Assembly (NCBI GenBank): GCA_946481315.1
Contig: CAMLMH010000016.1
Coordinates: 1 to 27,969, forward strand
Length of the DNA stretch: 27,969 nucleotides
DNA from: an uncultured Bacteriovorax sp.
Lineage (GTDB): Bacteria; Bdellovibrionota; Bacteriovoracia; Bacteriovoracales; Bacteriovoracaceae
Direction of reading: 5' to 3'
Shown here: positions 25,740 to 27,969 of the stretch, piece after piece
Layout of the letters: each line of letters begins with the position of its first letter
Numbering within the stretch: the first letter of the stretch is position 1
Program-made: the position numbers and the translations under genes
The notes under the pieces: model-generated
Databases searched by the model: none
What the model saw: the letters and a program-made list of their open reading frames with translations, nothing else
Told to the model about the DNA's origin: nothing

Positions 25740-26252
25740 TCAGAGTTGATCCAGGATGTACTCTGCGAATTTGTTTAGTTCCCGAAGATAATTCCCTGAC
25801 CCGATGACCTTTTTAGCATAGATTTTGGATGGAGCTATAAAACGGTCATATAGCGGCTTATCGAGTCCATGAAACTCTTTGTACACGTCCAGGGCTGAGG
25901 AGGCCTTATCGCTTAAATCTTTGAGCTTACGCTTGAATCTTTCTTCGTCTGTCAGCTCTATAAAAACCGATTGGTCAAATTTATGGCGGGTTTCCGGCCG
26001 GGATAGAAGATAAAACCCTTCTATAATAACAACCTTATTTTTTATGGCCGCCAGGTCTTCGGCCAGCCGGGTATAGTTATATTCCTTGGAGTCAGCAGGA
26101 CCGCTGATTGTTTCCAGGTATTGAGACTCCGCAATAAGCTCGACATTGCCTGGCCCCAGACGGGATTCAATTAAATCTCTGAGAGTTCGGGCAAAATTTG
26201 ATTTTCCGCAATGGCCGCCACCGACTATGGCCACAAAAAAGGCTTTTTCCAT
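25740..26252 (-). CDS. Small P-loop kinase (uridine-kinase-like)
   Basis: A 170-residue P-loop NTPase. Walker A is GGGHCGKS (11-18), and a hydrophobic strand ending in Glu (VVIIEGFYLLS) matches the Walker-B-like strand of uridine/phosphoribulokinase-type kinases. Conserved Arg residues in EERFKRKLKD correspond to the lid. The substrate is not evident. The ATG at 26252 is preferred over a TTG at 26270 because it leaves a short N-terminus before the P-loop; neither has a good ribosome site. It lies about 118 nt upstream of putA on the same strand and diverges from the gene at 26317. Confidence 0.7.
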   Translation of the reverse strand: MEKAFFVAIVGGGHCGKSNFARTLRDLIESRLGPGNVELIAESQYLETISGPADSKEYNYTRLAEDLAAIKNKVVIIEGFYLLSRPETRHKFDQSVFIELTDEERFKRKLKDLSDKASSALDVYKEFHGLDKPLYDRFIAPSKIYAKKVIGSGNYLRELNKFAEYILDQL

Positions 26253-26281
26253 AAGAGTATTGTGGCACAAGGTTTATGTCT

Positions 26282-26310
26282 TTGACTATTGCCAAATCCG
26301 TCCTTAGAAT
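26282..26310 (+). promoter_or_regulatory. Sigma-70 promoter giving a probably leaderless mRNA
   Basis: TTGACT (26282-26287) and TAGAAT (26305-26310) are exactly 17 nt apart. The expected transcription start, about 7 nt after the -10, falls on or next to the A of the ATG at 26317. No ribosome-binding site precedes that ATG. Confidence 0.7.
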
Positions 26311-26316
26311 TTTCTC

Positions 26317-27528
26317 ATGAGACAACGTACGATTCTTCTTGTCGGTATTACTTTGGGGTTACAGCTGCATTCAGCGCTGGCCCAAACTCAATACACTCTT
26401 AAGGATCTTGAAGCCCTGGAAAAAGAAAAAAATTACGAAGAATTCCTCAGGCATGCGATGGACATCAGGCCTAGTGAACGCCAAAAACTATGGCGCGATA
26501 TGTATCAGTCCATGGCCATTGAAATGCTCGACAGCAAGATCAGAAACCGCGAATACACTTTTAAAAGTTACAAGCAGGTTGAAGAAATCGCACGGTCGAG
26601 TCTGCTAATGAATGATGAATTCTTTCAGCTTAAAAGGTCGATTTTCGCCAAAAATTTTTTCAATGAATGTTATCAGCAATCATCTTCCACCACAAACAGC
26701 AACGCTGATTATACCTTTAAGGCCTGCGATCAGGAACTTAATGCTTACTGGACCAACTCCAAAAAAGATCCCGACGTCGGTCTGGAACTCGCTGCCCTGA
26801 TTGAGAAATATCCCAGTGCTTTAGACAGCTGGCCTTTTTATAAAAGGGCCCTGAGTGATATTAAAGTCACTCCAATTTACTGCGAAAAACCTCCTGTGCA
26901 AAAGGCCATTATCAAAAAAATGACACAGGAAAGTTTCCATGCAGATTTCACTGGTAACTACAAAGCACTGACGGAAAGAATAGCTCCTGATGCCTGTTTC
27001 ACTAAATTGATTCCTACTTTGCGGGAAATGACTAAGTCCACTCTTACCAATGGTCTAGAAAAAGAAATGGCCATGAATATTCTCGAAGCTCGCGGCAAGC
27101 TCTCAGCGGAAGAAATGGATCTGCTGGCCATCGTCTATTTGCTGGACGGTCCTGTAGTTGGTGAAAAAATGAATATTGCCTGGAACCGAGTCGAAAGACT
27201 CAGTGAAAATTATAAAAAACGCCAGGACTTACTGGATAAAGTTAAAAACCTGCCCGTATTGCCGGATAAAATTTTTAAAGATCCTGAGATGCCCAGACAT
27301 AAAGCGATCATTAATCTATTTGCCCGCCATTTTCCTGAGTATCTGAACTATTATGGCCACAAATGTGTGGACTTGATGGATACTCGTAAGGAAATGCCGA
27401 CAAATGTGGCCTCAGGACATCAATGCTCACAATTCTTAAAAACAGCCCTAGAATCTAAAAAAGACGGTCCGGAATGGATCAGTGACTCTGTCTCCTCCCG
27501 CTATTCGGCCCTCAAAAAGGGGAAGTAA
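26317..27528 (+). CDS. Secreted protein of unknown function with C-terminal ISxxVSSRY motif
   Basis: A 403-residue protein that I do not recognise. It has a signal peptide (hydrophobic about 5-22, ending HSALAQ, cleavage near 22), then a mostly helical, charged body with scattered cysteines (C121, C139, and single ones later, including KCVDLMD and QCSQF). It ends with WISDSVSSRY (387-396) and seven further residues, resembling the C-terminal motif of the proteins encoded at 14428-15684 and 16323-18080. It is probably translated from a leaderless mRNA. A bidirectional terminator separates it from the convergent SWIB gene. Confidence 0.75.
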   Translation: MRQRTILLVGITLGLQLHSALAQTQYTLKDLEALEKEKNYEEFLRHAMDIRPSERQKLWRDMYQSMAIEMLDSKIRNREYTFKSYKQVEEIARSSLLMNDEFFQLKRSIFAKNFFNECYQQSSSTTNSNADYTFKACDQELNAYWTNSKKDPDVGLELAALIEKYPSALDSWPFYKRALSDIKVTPIYCEKPPVQKAIIKKMTQESFHADFTGNYKALTERIAPDACFTKLIPTLREMTKSTLTNGLEKEMAMNILEARGKLSAEEMDLLAIVYLLDGPVVGEKMNIAWNRVERLSENYKKRQDLLDKVKNLPVLPDKIFKDPEMPRHKAIINLFARHFPEYLNYYGHKCVDLMDTRKEMPTNVASGHQCSQFLKTALESKKDGPEWISDSVSSRYSALKKGK

Positions 27529-27582
27529 TCTCATTTTAAAATCTAAGACCAATGGAATTTTGAGGGTAATGAAATTCAGGTC

Positions 27583-27614
27583 AAAAAAAAGGCCCACCGA
27601 GGTGAGCCTTTTTA
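27583..27614. terminator. Bidirectional terminator between convergent genes
   Basis: Arms 27586-27598 and 27601-27613 pair with one mismatch; A-rich sequence precedes and T-rich sequence follows, so both strands give a stem plus U-tract. It serves the secreted-protein gene (plus) and the SWIB gene (minus). Confidence 0.88.
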
Positions 27615-27637
27615 TGGAACTTTTTAATTATTACTAA

Positions 27638-27969
27638 TTAAGAAAGGTGTTTTCCAACGATCCCTGCAAGTTCGAACATAGTTACTTCTTTTTTTCCAAA
27701 AAGTTTAGCTAGTTTGTCGTCTGCAATGATGTTTCTCTTGTTTTTTGGGTTTTGAAGATTGTGCTTCTTGATGTAGTCCCAAATTTTAGAAACAACTTGA
27801 GTGCGTGGAAGTGGCTTGTTTCCTACGATTTCAGCAAGAACTGCTGAAGGAGTAAGTGCTTTCATGAAAGCTGCATTTGGCTTTCTAGCTGACTTAGCTT
27901 TTGGAGCTGCTTTTTTAGTAGCTTTTGGAGCTGCTTTCTTAGTAGCTTTTGGAGCTGCTTTTTTAGTAG
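27638..27969 (-). CDS. SWIB-domain protein with histone-H1-like Lys/Ala tail (5' end off window)
   Basis: The C-terminal 75 residues are a complete SWIB/MDM2-fold domain (LTPSAVLAEIVGNKPLPRTQ, then VVSKIWDYIKKHNLQ and a DDKLAKLFGKKEVTMFEL stretch). The frame stays open upstream of the internal ATG (27865) to the window edge, encoding a Lys/Ala/Pro-rich tail with the 8-residue repeat ATKKAAPK, encoded by three 24-bp direct repeats at 27898-27969. Such tails are typical of histone-H1-like DNA-binding proteins, and SWIB domains are found in chlamydial and predatory-bacterial proteins. It is likely a nucleoid or DNA-topology protein in the cytoplasm. The true start lies outside. Confidence 0.85.
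   Translation of the reverse strand, partial: TKKAAPKATKKAAPKATKKAAPKAKSARKPNAAFMKALTPSAVLAEIVGNKPLPRTQVVSKIWDYIKKHNLQNPKNKRNIIADDKLAKLFGKKEVTMFELAGIVGKHLS
27898..27969 (-). repeat. Three 24-bp direct repeats encoding ATKKAAPK
   Basis: Three tandem 24-bp units (27898-27921, 27922-27945, 27946-27969), identical except for a silent A-to-G in the middle copy, encode the basic tail of the SWIB protein. The array probably continues off the right edge. Copy-number change would be in-frame. Confidence 0.9.

Noticed and set aside
27898..27969. Tandem 24-bp repeats as a CRISPR or noncoding array
   Set aside because: There are no spacers, and the units are in-frame codons of the basic SWIB-protein tail.

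Overview
The window looks like chromosomal DNA from a Gram-negative bacterium with moderate GC. It carries LPS inner-core heptose genes, many genes with Sec signal peptides, and a lytic transglycosylase. The best guess is a predatory bacterium of the Bdellovibrio/Bacteriovorax type. This rests on four things: a free-standing, strongly promoted cyclic-di-GMP-I aptamer RNA resembling the 'merRNA' known from Bdellovibrio; a SWIB protein with a histone-H1-like Lys/Ala tail; a candidate sigma-28 (FliA-type) promoter on a secreted-protein gene; and a near-perfect sigma-54 promoter on a small exported protein. The assignment is an inference, since no rRNA gene is present.

Layout. Positions 1-229 hold an rrn-like promoter firing leftward off the window. 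Positions 230-8075 are all minus strand: a lytic transglycosylase, then cmk, a heptosyltransferase-like GT9 and the heptose kinase hldA. These are followed by a roughly 440-nt structured RNA with its own promoter, c-di-GMP-I aptamer, long-range closing stem and terminator, and then pheS-pheT. Positions 8242-11246 (plus) are a DUF255/thioredoxin-fold protein translationally coupled to a degenerate CoA-transferase III. Positions 11377-11826 are a sigma-54-driven small secreted protein with a terminator. Positions 11820-13030 (minus) are an exported YiiX-like permuted NlpC/P60 hydrolase and a methyltransferase. Positions 13154-18080 are a cluster of large unknown secreted proteins, interrupted by an opposite-strand hotdog thioesterase. 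Positions 18290-20170 (plus) are a TPR protein and a Nif3-family protein. Positions 20167-25621 (minus) are a three-gene chain with 4-bp overlaps, putA-proC-DUF4442. Then come a small P-loop kinase (minus), a probably leaderless secreted-protein gene (plus), a shared bidirectional terminator, and the 3' part of a SWIB gene at the right edge.

How the parts fit. cmk, GT9 and hldA form an envelope/nucleotide operon. pheST is the ordinary phenylalanyl-tRNA synthetase pair, but it sits just downstream of the c-di-GMP RNA. Three unrelated-looking exported proteins (14428-15684, 16323-18080, 26317-27528) end with the same short C-terminal motif, approximately I-[FS]-[DE]-x-[IV]-S-x-R-Y. This may mark a common sorting or partner-binding system. 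The most notable discoveries are the c-di-GMP RNA and this shared tail.
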